Assembly: GCA_030064795.1 (NCBI GenBank)
Contig: JASJEI010000298.1
Span: 1 to 28,328, forward strand
Direction: 5' to 3'
Source: Pleurocapsa sp. MO_226.B13
Lineage (GTDB): Bacteria; Cyanobacteriota; Cyanobacteriia; Cyanobacteriales; Xenococcaceae
DNA length: 28,328 nucleotides
Shown here: positions 7,815 through 17,808 of the stretch, piece by piece
Layout of the letters: every line of letters begins with the position of its first letter
How positions within the stretch are numbered: the first letter of the stretch is position 1
Made by a program: the position numbers and the translations under genes
Notes under the pieces: generated by a model
Database searches by the model: none
What the model was told of the DNA's origin: nothing
What the model saw: the letters and a program-made list of their open reading frames with translations, nothing else

Positions 7815-8567
7815 TTAATAAGCTTTAATTCCGTATTCTTGAAAAATATTTTTAGCAGTAGTAACTAATTCTGGTGATGCTGCGGGGGTATCTTTGAGCT
7901 GATATTCATATCCTAACCGTTCCCATTTATATTCACCCATTTTATGAAAGGGCAAAATTTCTACGCGCTCGATATTATTTAATTGAGAAATAAACTGAGC
8001 TAATCCTCTAATATTTTTAGGCGGATCTGTCAGATTGGGAACTAAAACAAATCTAATCCAAACTGGTAGGTTGATTTCGCTTAAGTAGCGAGCTAAGTTT
8101 AAGGTTGGTTCTAAAGAAACTTGAGTAACTTGATGATAGATTTGCTTGTCAAGAGATTTGATATCTAATAATACTAAATCTACATAATTTAATACTGGCT
8201 TGGCTGTAGCTAATTTAACATAACCAGAAGTATCTAAAGCGGTATGAATTCCTAACTCTTGACAACGGCGAAAAATCTCACTAACAAACTCTGGCTGCAT
8301 TAAAGGTTCGCCTCCAGTTATTGTTACTCCGCCTCCCGAAAATTTAATATAAGATTTATATTTTTGGATATCTACAATTAATTCATCAACTGTAACCACT
8401 TTGCCGTCTTCTGGATGGCGACAGTCGGGATTATGACAGTAAAGACATCGAAGGGGACAACCTTGGGTAAAGATAACATAACGAATACCAGGGCCATCAA
8501 CCGTACCGCAAGTTTCGATAGAATGAATTCTGCCTTTTTGGGTTATTAGTTGTTGGTTATTGGTCAC
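7815..8567 (-). CDS. pflA: Pyruvate formate-lyase activating enzyme (radical SAM)
   Basis: Glycyl-radical activase: it uses a [4Fe-4S] cluster and SAM to abstract a hydrogen from the glycine of PflB. Residues C37, C41 and C44 (CPLRCLYC) form the CxxxCxxC cluster site. GRIHSIETCGTVDGPGIR precedes it as in known PflA proteins, and the GGE SAM motif is in TITGGEPLMQP. Length is 250 residues. The only usable start is a GTG at 8567 with no clear ribosome-binding site. The first ten codons before GRIHS come from a repeat related to the palindrome at 17881, adding about seven residues relative to E. coli PflA. It lies 37 nt after usp, so probably in the same operon. Its substrate gene pflB is about 3.5 kb away. 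Confidence 0.95.
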   Translation of the reverse strand: MTNNQQLITQKGRIHSIETCGTVDGPGIRYVIFTQGCPLRCLYCHNPDCRHPEDGKVVTVDELIVDIQKYKSYIKFSGGGVTITGGEPLMQPEFVSEIFRRCQELGIHTALDTSGYVKLATAKPVLNYVDLVLLDIKSLDKQIYHQVTQVSLEPTLNLARYLSEINLPVWIRFVLVPNLTDPPKNIRGLAQFISQLNNIERVEILPFHKMGEYKWERLGYEYQLKDTPAASPELVTTAKNIFQEYGIKAY

Positions 8568-8604
8568 TGGCTATAAAAAATAAAGGACAAAAGAGGAAAA
8601 CTAT

Positions 8605-9078
8605 TTAAACTTGCTGATGCACCAACAGTACATCACAGGGGACATGATGAGAGACATAATTGCTAACGCTGCCCATAACTAGTTCGTTCAAACCTTTTCT
8701 GCCATGACTGCCAAGAACAATTAAGTCTGCTTGCCACTCTTGTGCAGATTTACAAATTTGCTGTGCTGGTTGACCAATTTCTTGAACTAAATCTGCTGTT
8801 ACTCCTGCTTGTGTAGCTTCGTCTACTAGAGATTGGAGGTAATTTAATCGATTTAATACTAAATCCTCCCACTCCGCCTCTGCGGTTTCGTTGGTGGTAT
8901 GAGAATTATAACCACTGCCAATCAAAGAGACTGTATTTTGATATTTTGCTTCTAAAGGATAAATAACATTGAGTAACTGTAATTCTGCATTAAATACTTT
9001 AGCTAGTGATAAGCTTTGTTCAAAGGCTTGTCGGCTAAGTTGGCTTTCATCTAGAGCGACGAGAATTTTACTGTACAT
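8605..9078 (-). CDS. Universal stress protein (UspA family, ATP-binding type)
   Basis: A 157-residue single-domain Usp. The family's ATP-binding signature G-2x-G-9x-G-S is exact: GSHGRKGLNELVMGS near residues 127-141. The N-terminal KILVALDES is also typical. A strong Shine-Dalgarno AAGGAGGT lies a few bases before the ATG at 9078. It is the first gene of an apparent usp-pflA-adhE unit. Usp proteins are often co-expressed with anaerobic energy metabolism, so a role in sensing ATP or stress under dark anoxia is plausible but inferred. Confidence 0.93.
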   Translation of the reverse strand: MYSKILVALDESQLSRQAFEQSLSLAKVFNAELQLLNVIYPLEAKYQNTVSLIGSGYNSHTTNETAEAEWEDLVLNRLNYLQSLVDEATQAGVTADLVQEIGQPAQQICKSAQEWQADLIVLGSHGRKGLNELVMGSVSNYVSHHVPCDVLLVHQQV

Positions 9079-9467
9079 TAAATTACCTCCTTTGAATAAT
9101 TAGAAATTTTTCTTTAGACGAAGGGTTACAGCGCGTCTTGAATCGGATTCTCTATTAATTGCAAATATCAGCGAGTTAGCTAATATCCGAATTATCTATT
9201 TTTTAGTATTATCTCGATCGCTACAGTCAAAATAATAGATTTATCTTAACTTGCCTCCAATTATAAGAAATGATTTTTATCTATTTGATTTTCTTTAGAT
9301 TTTCTTGATAAATCAAAAATATTTGCCTGAAATGGCGATCGCTAAATACATATTTTTTTAAAGTGACTATTATTCATAAATATCAATAGACAATCCCGTC
9401 GCTCGTAGTTGTTTATTATTGCCTTATTATGTATCTGTAATCAGATAATTAAATCAGAGAAGATCCC
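9079..9467. promoter_or_regulatory. Divergent promoter region between usp and the NrdG-like gene
   Basis: About 390 bp of AT-rich non-coding DNA that must drive both divergent genes. The usp ribosome-binding site lies at its left end. A TTGATaaATCAA dyad sits at 9305-9316; its spacer is too short for the FNR/CRP consensus. The TTGAGTACAT motif seen near pflB and xfp is absent. I cannot place promoters with confidence. Confidence 0.45.
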
Positions 9468-10082
9468 ATGAGCAAAAATCAAATCAATCCCTATCTCCAG
9501 TTATTAGAAATTCCTCCAGGACATCTTAATACTATGGGTTACGTTGATGAATCAGAAGTTAATGGCCCTGGTAGTCGTGCAGTAGTTTGGTTACAAGGTT
9601 GTCAAAGAGAATGCGAACAATGCTTCAATCCTGACTCTTGGTCTTTTGAAATCAATCAATTGATTTCTGTCGATCGCCTGGTCGAAAAAATCTTAAGTAA
9701 TCCTAACAATACTGGAGTTACTTTTTCTGGGGGAGAACCTTTTTGGCAAGCACCAGCCCTAACAGAAGTAGCGAAAAAAGTTAAAGCAGTAGGACTAAAT
9801 GTGATGTCTTTTACTGGCTTTACTTTAGAAAGATTACAGTCAGAATATGCTCCTGCATCCAGTCAAGAATTAATCGCTCAACTCGATATTTTAATTGATG
9901 GTGCTTTTGTACCAGCTTTGGTAGTCAACGATCCCAATTCCTTAGTTTCTTCTAGCAATCAAAAAGTTCATGTTTTTAATTCCAAATTAGAAGATAAACT
10001 CGATTGGGCAAGCGACCAAATAGAAATTCACATTCAAAAAGATGGTAGTCGGATTATTACTGGCTTTCGTGGCTCATTATAA
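9468..10082 (+). CDS. NrdG-like 4Fe-4S radical SAM activating protein
   Basis: A 204-residue radical SAM protein resembling activases of anaerobic (class III) ribonucleotide reductase. The cluster motif CQRECEQC gives C45, C49 and C52. NGPGSRAVVWLQGC precedes it and FSGGEPFWQ supplies the GGE SAM-binding motif. The C-terminus (KVHVFNSKLEDKLDWASDQIEIH) is not one I can assign further. NrdG activates NrdD by making a glycyl radical; no nrdD is present here. Its place between pflA and pflB raises the possibility that it acts on a glycyl-radical enzyme of this island, but that is inference. The start is an ATG at 9468, preceded by a weak AGAGAAGA. Confidence 0.8.
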   Translation: MSKNQINPYLQLLEIPPGHLNTMGYVDESEVNGPGSRAVVWLQGCQRECEQCFNPDSWSFEINQLISVDRLVEKILSNPNNTGVTFSGGEPFWQAPALTEVAKKVKAVGLNVMSFTGFTLERLQSEYAPASSQELIAQLDILIDGAFVPALVVNDPNSLVSSSNQKVHVFNSKLEDKLDWASDQIEIHIQKDGSRIITGFRGSL

Positions 10083-10196
10083 CACTTTTTAGTTATGAAA
10101 TTTAAGTCGATCTTGTTAGGAAAAGCTGACTTAAATTTAATCTATAATTAACTTAATGGTAGTATGGCGGTTTGTATTTTAATTTGGGATAGACAA

Positions 10197-10270
10197 CTAA
10201 GATAGCATCCACAGATGAACGCAGATGAACGCAGATAGATAAATCTGCTTGATTACATAATTGAATTACT
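10197..10270 (+). repeat. Dispersed ~75-bp repeat, copy A
   Basis: Begins CTAAGATAGCATCCACAGAT, continues with GCAGATGAAC units and ATAAATCTGC, and ends ACATAATTGAATTACT. Two further copies lie at 20842-21155 (interrupted) and 25431-25512 (inverted). The shared core is CTAAGATAGC-TCC, GCAGAT direct repeats and ATCTGC-TTGAATT. The inverted GCAGAT/ATCTGC pairs can form a hairpin. This is the main content of the gap between the NrdG-like and GNAT genes. Confidence 0.7.
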
Positions 10271-10312
10271 AAATATCTAGATAATCTTGCAAAAAGCTGT
10301 AACTAACATTCC

Positions 10313-10780
10313 TTGAGAAACTCAAATTTTAAAATCCGCCAAGCACAATTATCAGAATCAGAATTACTCAGTAGTTTGGCGTTGCGATCGAAAGCTTATT
10401 GGGGTTATTCCCCAGAGTTTATTCGTGCTTGTTGTCAAGAGCTTACTTATTCACCAGAAGATATCCAAAATAATTATTTTTTTGTAGCTGAAATTAATAA
10501 TTTAGTTATTGGTTTTTTTGCCCTTGAAAGATTATCTGCTAATGAAATAGAGTTAGAAGCTTTATTTATCGATCCTGCTTATATCAACCAAGGTTATGGT
10601 CGTAAATTGATCGCTAGAGCCAAACTTATCGCTAAAGAATTAGGATACAAAACAATGATAATCCAGGGCGATCCCAATGCGAAAAACTTTTATTTTAAAG
10701 TAGGAGCAAAACTTATAGGTGAAAGAGAATCTGCAAGTATTCCAGGTCGTTATTTACCTGTATTTATAATTAATTTATAG
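10313..10780 (+). CDS. GNAT-family N-acetyltransferase
   Basis: A 155-residue acyltransferase. FKIRQAQLSESELL opens the fold, IELEALFIDPAYINQGYGRKLIARA holds the acetyl-CoA loop (NQGYGRKL), and GDPNAKNFYFKVGAKLIGE is the typical C-terminal strand-helix. The substrate is unknown. The only start compatible with the domain is the TTG at 10313: an in-frame stop lies at 10304 and there is no earlier ATG or GTG. The weak start and lack of a ribosome-binding site suggest low translation. It lies downstream of the repeat copy at 10197, so it is probably not part of an operon with the NrdG-like gene. Confidence 0.8.
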   Translation: MRNSNFKIRQAQLSESELLSSLALRSKAYWGYSPEFIRACCQELTYSPEDIQNNYFFVAEINNLVIGFFALERLSANEIELEALFIDPAYINQGYGRKLIARAKLIAKELGYKTMIIQGDPNAKNFYFKVGAKLIGERESASIPGRYLPVFIINL

Positions 10781-10933
10781 ATTGTTAATGGTTAATTCTT
10801 GATTTAAAGCGATCGCTCTATTAACAAAATACAACTAAAATGGGGTGTGCTTCGCCTTAAAATTAGAAATCAACTAAAAAATATCCACATTACAATACAA
10901 GTGTGTATGTATTAAAGGATTCTGGAACTAATT

Positions 10934-11497
10934 ATGGTAACAACACCGTCACAACTCATCACTCTAGAAGAGTTCTTGGCAATGCCAGAAACCAAACCCG
11001 CAAGTGAATATATTGACGGCAAAATTATTCAAAAACCGATGCCAAAAGGAAAACACAGTACAATTCAAGCAGAACTAATTATTGCTCTTAACAGTTTTCT
11101 CAAGCCCCAAAAAATAGCTCGTGCTTTTCCCGAACTCAGATGTACTTTTGGCGGACGTTCTACCGTACCTGATGTTACTGTATTTACTTGGGATAGTATT
11201 CCCCGTGACGAAAATGGAGAAATTGCAGATTCTTTTCAAGCTGCACCAGATTGGACAATAGAAATTTTATCTCCAGAGCAAAGCCATACAAGAGTTACGA
11301 AAAATATTCTTCATTGTTTGAATAATGGTACTCAGTTGGGATGGCTCATCGATCCTAGCGAACAATCTATCTTTGCTTATTATCCCAAGCAACAACCTGC
11401 ATTTTTTGAAGATGCGGGCGATATTTTACCAGTACCCGATTTTGCCCAGTCATTTAAGTTAACTTTAGGGAAATTGTTTGGTTGGTTATTGGAATAA
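10934..11497 (+). CDS. Uma2-family restriction-endonuclease-like protein (DUF820)
   Basis: A 187-residue member of a PD-(D/E)xK-fold family greatly expanded in cyanobacteria. LITLEEFLAMPE, SEYIDGKIIQKPMPKGKHS, VPDVTVF (catalytic Asp) and the TIEILSPEQS Glu segment occur in the usual order. NILHCLNNGTQLGWLIDPSEQ is the conserved C-terminal strand region. The family is often linked to mobile DNA, but its function is not established. It stands alone, with a TAATTATG-type start at 10934 and no strong ribosome-binding site. I see no defect in the motifs. Confidence 0.9.
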   Translation: MVTTPSQLITLEEFLAMPETKPASEYIDGKIIQKPMPKGKHSTIQAELIIALNSFLKPQKIARAFPELRCTFGGRSTVPDVTVFTWDSIPRDENGEIADSFQAAPDWTIEILSPEQSHTRVTKNILHCLNNGTQLGWLIDPSEQSIFAYYPKQQPAFFEDAGDILPVPDFAQSFKLTLGKLFGWLLE

Positions 11498-12068
11498 TTG
11501 CGATCTCGCAGCGTTCGCTACACAAGACCGCACTTTTAATAAAATATAGTAAAATAGGCAATGCCCACCCTACAACTATTATCAATACCTATTACTAGAA
11601 TGTTCGGGAATAATTTATGAAGCAGTTGTTGCGAATGAAATATTAGGAAAATGTTTTGTTGGCAATTTGGTTTATGTTGAATGTTGGTTATGCGCCCAAC
11701 ACATAGATATGTAAAAAAGAATTGAGTTGTTTAAATTTTTTATTTGCGATCGCCATAAGGAACAAAAAAATCAAGTTAACTTGAATACTTCCTACAAAAT
11801 CTTGGCGTTTCTCTTTGCGTCTTTGCGACTTGGCGCGAGATTAAATAGTAAGGTAGGCAATGCCCACCCTACCAATAACTGCAAGAAGAGATACATTATA
11901 TTTTTTATCAAATCAAGAAATTTTTCAATTGTCTGTTTTTGAAACAATGACCAACTTAAGCGTTTCTCTTTGCGTCTCTGCCCCCAAGGCGACGGGGATA
12001 AACGTCTTTGCGCGAGATTAAAACCATAAAGTAAGGTGAGGCATCACCCCACCCTACCAATAACCAAC
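11498..12068. repeat. Non-coding region with two copies of a ~80-bp repeat
   Basis: No credible gene. Copy 1 (11801-11880) and copy 2 (11959-12066) share GCGTTTCTCTTTGCGTCT, GCGCGAGATTAAA and CACCCTACCAATAAC. Copy 2 carries an extra ~30 bp (11978-12007, TGCCCCCAAGGCGACGGGG then ATAAACGTCT) that splits the shared unit. A related GGCAATGCCCACCCTAC string also occurs near 11555. A short reading frame at 11727-11942 is built from copy 1 and looks spurious. Confidence 0.65.
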
Positions 12069-14297
12069 CTATACCCGTTCGTGGAAAGTCCGACTAATCA
12101 CATCCAACTGTTGTTCGCGGGTGAGTTTGATAAAGTTGACCGCATAACCCGATACCCGAATAGTTAATTGCGGATATAATTCGGGACGATCCATTGCATC
12201 GATCAAGGTTTCGCGATTTAAAACATTGATGTTGATATGGTGTCCAGTATCGTGGAAGTAACCATCTAACATTCCCGCTAGGTTATTGGTTTTACTGTCT
12301 TCAGTTTTACCCAAAGCTTCGGGGACGATGGAGAAAGTATAGGAAATACCGTCTTGGGCGTGTTCGTAGGGCAGTTTAGCCACAGATTCTAAAGCGGCGA
12401 TCGCCCCTTTGGTATCCCGTCCGTGCATCGGGTTGGCACCAGGGGCAAAAGGTTGTCCTGCTTTGCGTCCGTCGGGGGTATTACCAGTTTTCTTGCCGTA
12501 AACCACATTAGAAGTAATGGTGAGAATAGACTGGGTAGGTACTGCACCGCGATAGGTTTTGTGTTGGCGGACTTTGTTCATAAAGTCTTCGACCACTTTG
12601 GCGGTAATTTTATCGACGCGATCGTCGTTGTTACCAAATTTGGGATAATCTCCTTCGATGTCGTAATCTACTGCCAAACCTTCTTCGTTGCGAATAACTT
12701 TAACTTTGGCGTATTTGATTGCCGATAAAGCATCCCCTACTACCGATAAACCAGCTACCCCACAAGCCATTGTCCGATAAACATCGCGATCGTGCAGTGC
12801 CATTTCTAGGCGTTCGTAGCAATATTTATCGTGCATATAGTGGATGACGTTGAGGGTGTTGACGTAGAGTTTTGCCAACCAACCCATCATCAGATCGAAT
12901 TTAGCTGTTACCTCGTCGTAATCTAAATATTCCGAAGTTATGGGTGCAAACATCGGGGCGATTTGATTCCCTGCTTTTTCGTCTTTACCACCGTTGATGG
13001 CATAGAGTAAAGCTTTGGCTAAATTAACCCTCGCCCCAAAGAATTGCATCTGTTTGCCGATCCGCATTCCCGATACACAACAGGCAATACCATAATCATC
13101 GCCGTAGTAACCGCGCATCAAGTCATCGTTTTCGTACTGGATGGAACTAGTATCGGCAGAAACTTTAGTGCAGAAGTGTTTGAAGCCTACGGGTAATCTT
13201 TCCGACCACAGGACGGTTAAATTGGGTTCGGGGGCTGGGCCTAAGTTGTATAAAGTATTTAAGAAGCGGAAGCTGTTTTTAGTAACTAACGTTCTGCCGT
13301 CTTCTCCCATACCGCCAATAGATTCTGTTACCCAGGTAGGATCGCCAGAAAATAGTTCGTTATAGGCTGGATGACGTAAGAAACGCACCATCCGCAATTT
13401 CATTACAAAATGGTCGATTAGTTCTTGAATTTGGGCTTCAGTCGCGTCGCCGTTGTCTAAATCCCGCTGACAATAAATATCGAGGAAGGTGGAAACGCGA
13501 CCCAAAGACATCGCTGCGCCGTTTTGTTCTTTAACTGCGCCTAAATAGCCAAAATAAGTCCACTGGATCGCTTCGGCCGCATTGCTTGCCGGTTGAGAAA
13601 TATCGCAACCATAACCAACAGCCATCTGGGCTAATTCTTTGAGGGCTTTGATTTGTTCGGAAATTTCTTCTCTGAGACGAATTACCTCTTCATCAATGGT
13701 GTCTACTTCGAGAGAACTTAATTGTTGCTGCTTATCGATAATTAAGCGATCGCAACCATATAAAGCCACTCGCCGATAGTCGCCAATAATCCTGCCCCTA
13801 CCGTAAGCATCGGGTAAACCTGTAATGATGCCCGAATGTCTTGCCAGCTTCATTTCGCGGGTGTAGGCATCAAAGACACCATCGTTGTGAGTCTTGCGAT
13901 ATTTAGTAAAAATCTCTTTTGTTTGCTGGTCTAACTGATAACCATAAGCTTCTAGGGAACTTTTAACTACCCGAATCCCACCAAAAGGCATAATTGCCCG
14001 TTTTAGAGGCTTATCGGTTTGTAGACCGACGATTTTTTCTAAGTTGCGATCGATATAGCCAGGTGCGTGGGCAGTAATCGAAGTAGGTACTTTGGTATCT
14101 GTATCTAAAATACCTTTTTCCCGTTCTACTGCCATTAAGTCTTTTACTTTTTGCCAAAGCTGATGGGTAACTTCCGTCGTACTGGCTAAAAACGAGCCAT
14201 CCCCTTCATAGGGAGTATAGTTTTGCTGAATAAAGTCGCGGAGGTTAATTTCTTCCGTCCATTTACCTGAAACGAAACCTTTCCATTGTTGCAACAT
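12069..14297 (-). CDS. pflB: Pyruvate formate-lyase (formate C-acetyltransferase)
   Basis: Glycyl-radical enzyme converting pyruvate and CoA to acetyl-CoA and formate; it is oxygen-sensitive and needs PflA. Counting from an upstream GTG at 14306 (745 residues), the active-site pair is C409-C410 ([10 protein letters not shown]) and the radical glycine is G720 in RVSGYAVNF, 25 residues from the end, as in known PFLs. The C-terminus [15 protein letters not shown] is also characteristic. I prefer the ATG at 14297 (742 residues, [13 protein letters not shown]) because AGAGGTGG sits about 6 nt before it and overlaps the GTG. It is divergent from the acetyl-CoA synthetase gene and does not adjoin pflA. 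The gene is intact and should be functional. Confidence 0.97.
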   Translation of the reverse strand: MLQQWKGFVSGKWTEEINLRDFIQQNYTPYEGDGSFLASTTEVTHQLWQKVKDLMAVEREKGILDTDTKVPTSITAHAPGYIDRNLEKIVGLQTDKPLKRAIMPFGGIRVVKSSLEAYGYQLDQQTKEIFTKYRKTHNDGVFDAYTREMKLARHSGIITGLPDAYGRGRIIGDYRRVALYGCDRLIIDKQQQLSSLEVDTIDEEVIRLREEISEQIKALKELAQMAVGYGCDISQPASNAAEAIQWTYFGYLGAVKEQNGAAMSLGRVSTFLDIYCQRDLDNGDATEAQIQELIDHFVMKLRMVRFLRHPAYNELFSGDPTWVTESIGGMGEDGRTLVTKNSFRFLNTLYNLGPAPEPNLTVLWSERLPVGFKHFCTKVSADTSSIQYENDDLMRGYYGDDYGIACCVSGMRIGKQMQFFGARVNLAKALLYAINGGKDEKAGNQIAPMFAPITSEYLDYDEVTAKFDLMMGWLAKLYVNTLNVIHYMHDKYCYERLEMALHDRDVYRTMACGVAGLSVVGDALSAIKYAKVKVIRNEEGLAVDYDIEGDYPKFGNNDDRVDKITAKVVEDFMNKVRQHKTYRGAVPTQSILTITSNVVYGKKTGNTPDGRKAGQPFAPGANPMHGRDTKGAIAALESVAKLPYEHAQDGISYTFSIVPEALGKTEDSKTNNLAGMLDGYFHDTGHHININVLNRETLIDAMDRPELYPQLTIRVSGYAVNFIKLTREQQLDVISRTFHERV

Positions 14298-14368
14298 TAG
14301 AGCCACCTCTCATCTTCTCTTTTTGTTTTTTAGCCAATCGAGTTTTTAGCGGGAAAGACTACTTATTA

Positions 14369-14374
14369 AATATA
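14369..14374 (-). promoter_or_regulatory. Candidate -10 box for pflB
   Basis: On the minus strand the sequence reads TATATT within CTGCTATATTTAATAAG. It would put the transcript start near 14362, about 65 nt before the pflB ATG. The -35 region is weak, as expected for an activator-dependent promoter. The tandem motif at 14415-14434 would then be centred near -62. Confidence 0.35.
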
Positions 14375-14414
14375 GCAGATAAAAAATAATAATCTAGCGG
14401 TAAAATTATTTTTT

Positions 14415-14434
14415 TTGAGTACATTTGAGTACAT
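14415..14434. promoter_or_regulatory. Tandem 10-bp repeat TTGAGTACAT x2 upstream of pflB
   Basis: Two perfect head-to-tail copies of TTGAGTACAT with a period of exactly 10 bp (one helical turn), flanked by poly-T. The same 10-mer occurs once more, inverted, at 20689-20698 upstream of xfp, and nowhere else that I could find. It looks like a regulator binding site; the regulator is unknown. Confidence 0.5.
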
Positions 14435-14840
14435 TTTTTTGACTGGATTAGATAACTTATTGTTCCCAGATAAGTATTTAATTTATCTATAGTAAAGATT
14501 GATGTTGTCGATTGACTTTAAATTTTAATTGTATACGCAGTAAGGCTTAGCACTTCCAAAGTGGTTGCTGCCAACAAAACAAATTTACTTTTTTAAAGCG
14601 ATAAACTTTAGATTGTTTTAATCTTCATCTAGCGATCGCCAAAAAAGTTTTTTACTCTTGCATAACCGATCGTCTATCATAGAGATTAATAAAAAACAAA
14701 AAAGCAAAATACAAGACATTATTCCCAAAAGCGATCGACTACAATTAAGTAGAAAAAATCGCACTGGAAAGTCAATCGTTATTTGTCAGAGAAATCTACA
14801 ATCAACAACTCAAGACAAATGACCGAAGACAACAAGAATT

Positions 14841-17660
14841 ATGACTATCTCTCTCAACTCAACCATCGATCCAGCCTACGATCTTGCCAACTATCGACGA
14901 CCCCTAGACGCTATTTTCGCGCCCAAAACTGTAGCGGTAATTGGTGCAACCGATCGCCCAGGCAGCGTCGGTAGAACTCTATTTTGGAATCTAATTAGCA
15001 ATCCTTTTGGCGGTACGGTATTTCCCGTTAATCCCAAGCGAGATAACGTCCTGGGAGTTAAAGCCTATGCAGACATCACCGCTATCCCCGAAGCGATCGA
15101 CCTGGCAGTTATTGCCACTCCCGCACCGACAGTACCCACGGTAATTCGTCAGTGTGCTAAAGCGGGAGTCAAAGGTGCAATTATTCTCTCGGCAGGATTT
15201 AAAGAAATAGGTACGGTAGGTATCGAATTAGAACAGCAAATCTTAAGCGAGGCACGCCGTCATCAAATCAGAATCGTTGGTCCTAACTGCCTGGGGTTAA
15301 TGAATCCTCATCGCGGTTTAAATGCCACCTTTGCCAGTACTATGGCGCGTCCTGGAAATGTCGGTTTTATCAGTCAGAGTGGGGCATTATGTACGGCAAT
15401 TTTGGACTGGAGTTTTCGCGAAAATGTCGGTTTTAGTGCCTTTGTCTCCATCGGTTCGATGCTGGATGTCAGTTGGGGGGATTTGATTTATCATCTCGGT
15501 GACGATCCCGCTACCAAGAGTATTGCTATCTATATGGAATCGATTGGCGATGCCCGTAGTTTCCTCTCCGCAGCCAGGGAAGTTGCCCTCAGCAAACCGA
15601 TTATTGTGATCAAGGGCGGACGTACTGGGGCAGCAGCCAAGGCAGCAGCTTCCCATACAGGAACGCTGGCAGGTAGCGATGAGGTTCTCGATGCAGCCTT
15701 TCGTCGTTGTGGAGTGTTGCGGGTTGATAGCATCGAAGATTTGTTTAACATGACCGAGTTGTTGGCAAAACAACCCCGTCCTAAAGGTAAAAGATTGACG
15801 ATCTTGACCAATGCAGGAGGACCAGGAGTATTAGCAACGGATTCTTTAATTAGAAAACAGGGAAAACTAACCGAATTATCTTCCGAAAGCATTACTGAAT
15901 TAGATACGGTATTACCGACTCATTGGAGTCGCAGCAACCCCATCGATATCTTAGGAGATGCCACCGCAGAACGTTATACTCAAGCCCTAAAAGTAGCAGC
16001 AGCAGATGACAATAGTGATGGACTTTTGGTCATTCTTACTCCTCAAGCCATGACCGATGCTACCAAAATAGCCTTCCAACTACAGGAGACTGTCAAAAAA
16101 CTCAAGGGCAAACCCGTACTTGCAAGTTGGATGGGGGGAGAAGACGTAGCAGAGGGAGAAGCGATCCTCAACCGTGCGGGAATTTATACCATGCCCTATC
16201 CCGATACTGCTGCCCATCTGTTTAATCTGATGTGGAACTACAGTTACAATCTCAAGGGTTTATATGAAACCCCCGTACTCGCCCAAGACGATAAGAATGA
16301 TAACAGTCGTAGCCAAGCAGAAGCAATTTTGCAACGAGTTAGAGATTCAAGGCGCAGTCTGCTGACAGAATACGAATCCAAGCAGCTACTATCCGCCTAT
16401 GGTATTCCCACCGTAACTACCAAAATAGCTACCAGCGAAGAGCAAGCAGTAGAATTAGCCGAAGCAATTGGTTATCCCGTCGTCCTCAAACTCCACTCCG
16501 AAACCATTACCCATAAAACCGATGTCGGTGGGGTACACCTCAATCTCAATAATGCCGATGCGGTTAGGAATGCCTTTAACTCAATTAAAAGTTCCGTCGA
16601 GGCAAACGGGGAAACACTTTCCTTGGAGGAGTCAGAGGCGGTTAAAGCCTTTCTCGATTTGAAACAAGGGTCCCATTCCCAGGATAGGAAACCCCAACAA
16701 GATTTCCTCGGTGTCACCGTTCAACCAATGGTCAAACTCGATGGTTATGAGTTAATTATCGGCAGCAGTATCGATCGACAATTTGGCCCGGTTTTATTGT
16801 TCGGTACGGGAGGGGAGTTAGTAGAGGTATTTAAAGATCGGGCATTGGCATTACCACCCCTCAATACTACCCTCGCCCAAAGAGCGATTGAACAGACTCG
16901 GATCTATCAGGCCTTAAAAGGCGTTAGAGGCAAAAAAGCCGTGGATTTGACCGCCTTAACTAAATTAATGGTGCGTTTTAGCCAACTTGTAGTCGAACAC
17001 CCCTGGATTAAAGAAATCGACATCAATCCTTTATTGGCTTCTGGCGATCGCCTGTTGGCATTAGATGCCCGCGTGGTTCTTCACGATCGCGATGCCACCG
17101 AGTCAGACTTACCTCAAGTTGCGATTCGTCCCTACCCCAGTCATTATATAAAACCCTGGACGCTCAACGATGGCAAACAGATAACTATTCGTCCCATTCG
17201 TCCCGAAGATGAACCCGCGATCGTTAAATTTCATCAATACGTTTCTGAAGAAAGTATTTATTTAAGATACTTTCACACGATTGGGCTCCAAAATAGAGTT
17301 TCCCACGAAAGACTGACGCGCATCTGTTTTATTGATTACGATCGCGAAATGGCTCTGGTTGCAGATTATCTCGACCCCGATACAGGGGAAAGAGAGATCC
17401 TCGGTGTCGGTCGTTTGAGTAAAATTTACGGCACGAAAGAAGCAGAGTTTGGGATGTTAATTCGCGATCGCGAACAAGGTATTGGATTGGGTACAGAATT
17501 ACTCTATTCCCTAATCGATATTGGTCGTCAAGAACAACTCAGTCGGATCGTTGCCGAAATTCTGCCCCAAAACCATACTATGCAACATTTATGTAGTAAG
17601 GTGGGTTTTAATTTACACAAGAATATGGATGTGGTTCGAGCTGATTTTGCTCTTGATTAA
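14841..17660 (+). CDS. ADP-forming acetyl-CoA synthetase fused to a GNAT acetyltransferase domain
   Basis: A 939-residue protein of the acyl-CoA synthetase (NDP-forming)/Pat type. Domains in order: CoA-binding Rossmann fold (about 25-150, [16 protein letters not shown]), succinyl-CoA-ligase-like domain (about 155-310) with the phosphohistidine region [11 protein letters not shown] (H272), ATP-grasp domain (about 490-730, [27 protein letters not shown]), then GNAT (about 770-939, acetyl-CoA loop [12 protein letters not shown]). The synthetase part can convert acetyl-CoA, ADP and Pi to acetate and ATP. Proteins of this architecture elsewhere act as protein-lysine acetyltransferases, some with an inactive synthetase half. 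Here the phospho-His is kept, so either role is possible. It is divergent from pflB and convergent with xfp. Start: an ATG at 14841 with a weak ribosome-binding site. Confidence 0.92.
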   Translation: MTISLNSTIDPAYDLANYRRPLDAIFAPKTVAVIGATDRPGSVGRTLFWNLISNPFGGTVFPVNPKRDNVLGVKAYADITAIPEAIDLAVIATPAPTVPTVIRQCAKAGVKGAIILSAGFKEIGTVGIELEQQILSEARRHQIRIVGPNCLGLMNPHRGLNATFASTMARPGNVGFISQSGALCTAILDWSFRENVGFSAFVSIGSMLDVSWGDLIYHLGDDPATKSIAIYMESIGDARSFLSAAREVALSKPIIVIKGGRTGAAAKAAASHTGTLAGSDEVLDAAFRRCGVLRVDSIEDLFNMTELLAKQPRPKGKRLTILTNAGGPGVLATDSLIRKQGKLTELSSESITELDTVLPTHWSRSNPIDILGDATAERYTQALKVAAADDNSDGLLVILTPQAMTDATKIAFQLQETVKKLKGKPVLASWMGGEDVAEGEAILNRAGIYTMPYPDTAAHLFNLMWNYSYNLKGLYETPVLAQDDKNDNSRSQAEAILQRVRDSRRSLLTEYESKQLLSAYGIPTVTTKIATSEEQAVELAEAIGYPVVLKLHSETITHKTDVGGVHLNLNNADAVRNAFNSIKSSVEANGETLSLEESEAVKAFLDLKQGSHSQDRKPQQDFLGVTVQPMVKLDGYELIIGSSIDRQFGPVLLFGTGGELVEVFKDRALALPPLNTTLAQRAIEQTRIYQALKGVRGKKAVDLTALTKLMVRFSQLVVEHPWIKEIDINPLLASGDRLLALDARVVLHDRDATESDLPQVAIRPYPSHYIKPWTLNDGKQITIRPIRPEDEPAIVKFHQYVSEESIYLRYFHTIGLQNRVSHERLTRICFIDYDREMALVADYLDPDTGEREILGVGRLSKIYGTKEAEFGMLIRDREQGIGLGTELLYSLIDIGRQEQLSRIVAEILPQNHTMQHLCSKVGFNLHKNMDVVRADFALD

Positions 17661-17734
17661 GCTCATCCTACCCATAAATCAGGTGGGATGCACGTCGGGG
17701 TTCGCTCTTTGTACATCTCACCACTAACTTCTAT

Positions 17735-17795
17735 AACTCGTAACAAGTAACAAGTAACTCATAACGGGATACAGCCAAGTTATACGTTACGAGTT
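17735..17795. repeat. Inverted repeat AACTCGTAAC / GTTACGAGTT
   Basis: AACTCGTAAC (17735-17744) and GTTACGAGTT (17786-17795) are exact reverse complements around a 41-nt loop made of AAGTAAC-type direct repeats. It lies in the convergent gap between the synthetase gene and xfp. Confidence 0.65.
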
Positions 17796-17808
17796 ACGAG
17801 TTAAAAGT

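Larger units (their letters stand above)
14307..14840. promoter_or_regulatory. Divergent promoter region between pflB and the ADP-forming acetyl-CoA synthetase
   Basis: About 530 bp of AT-rich DNA. It holds the tandem TTGAGTACAT motif (14415-14434), a plausible pflB -10 (14369-14374), several poly-T runs and two HIP1-like GCGATCGC/CGATCG sites near 14630-14735. A TATCAT near 14677 could be the -10 for the plus-strand gene, but its -35 is poor. No reading frame is convincing. Confidence 0.5.

Noticed and set aside
9305..9316. FNR/CRP-like dyad TTGATaaATCAA before usp
   Set aside because: The spacer is 2 bp rather than 4 bp, and such AT-rich dyads are expected by chance here.
11727..11942. 71-aa plus-strand frame
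   Set aside because: It is built from the GCGTTTCTCTTTGCGTCT repeat, has no ribosome-binding site and resembles translated cyanobacterial intergenic repeats.
14298..14306. GTG start of pflB
   Set aside because: It overlaps the likely Shine-Dalgarno AGAGGTGG, which is well placed for the ATG at 14297.
14415..14434. CRISPR-like or microsatellite reading of the tandem TTGAGTACAT
   Set aside because: There are only two units, no spacers and no cas genes. The exact match near xfp favours a binding site.
14527..14545. NtcA-type site (GTA-N8-TAC) near GTATACGCAGTAAGG
   Set aside because: The second half-site does not match, and no -10 box lies at the right distance.
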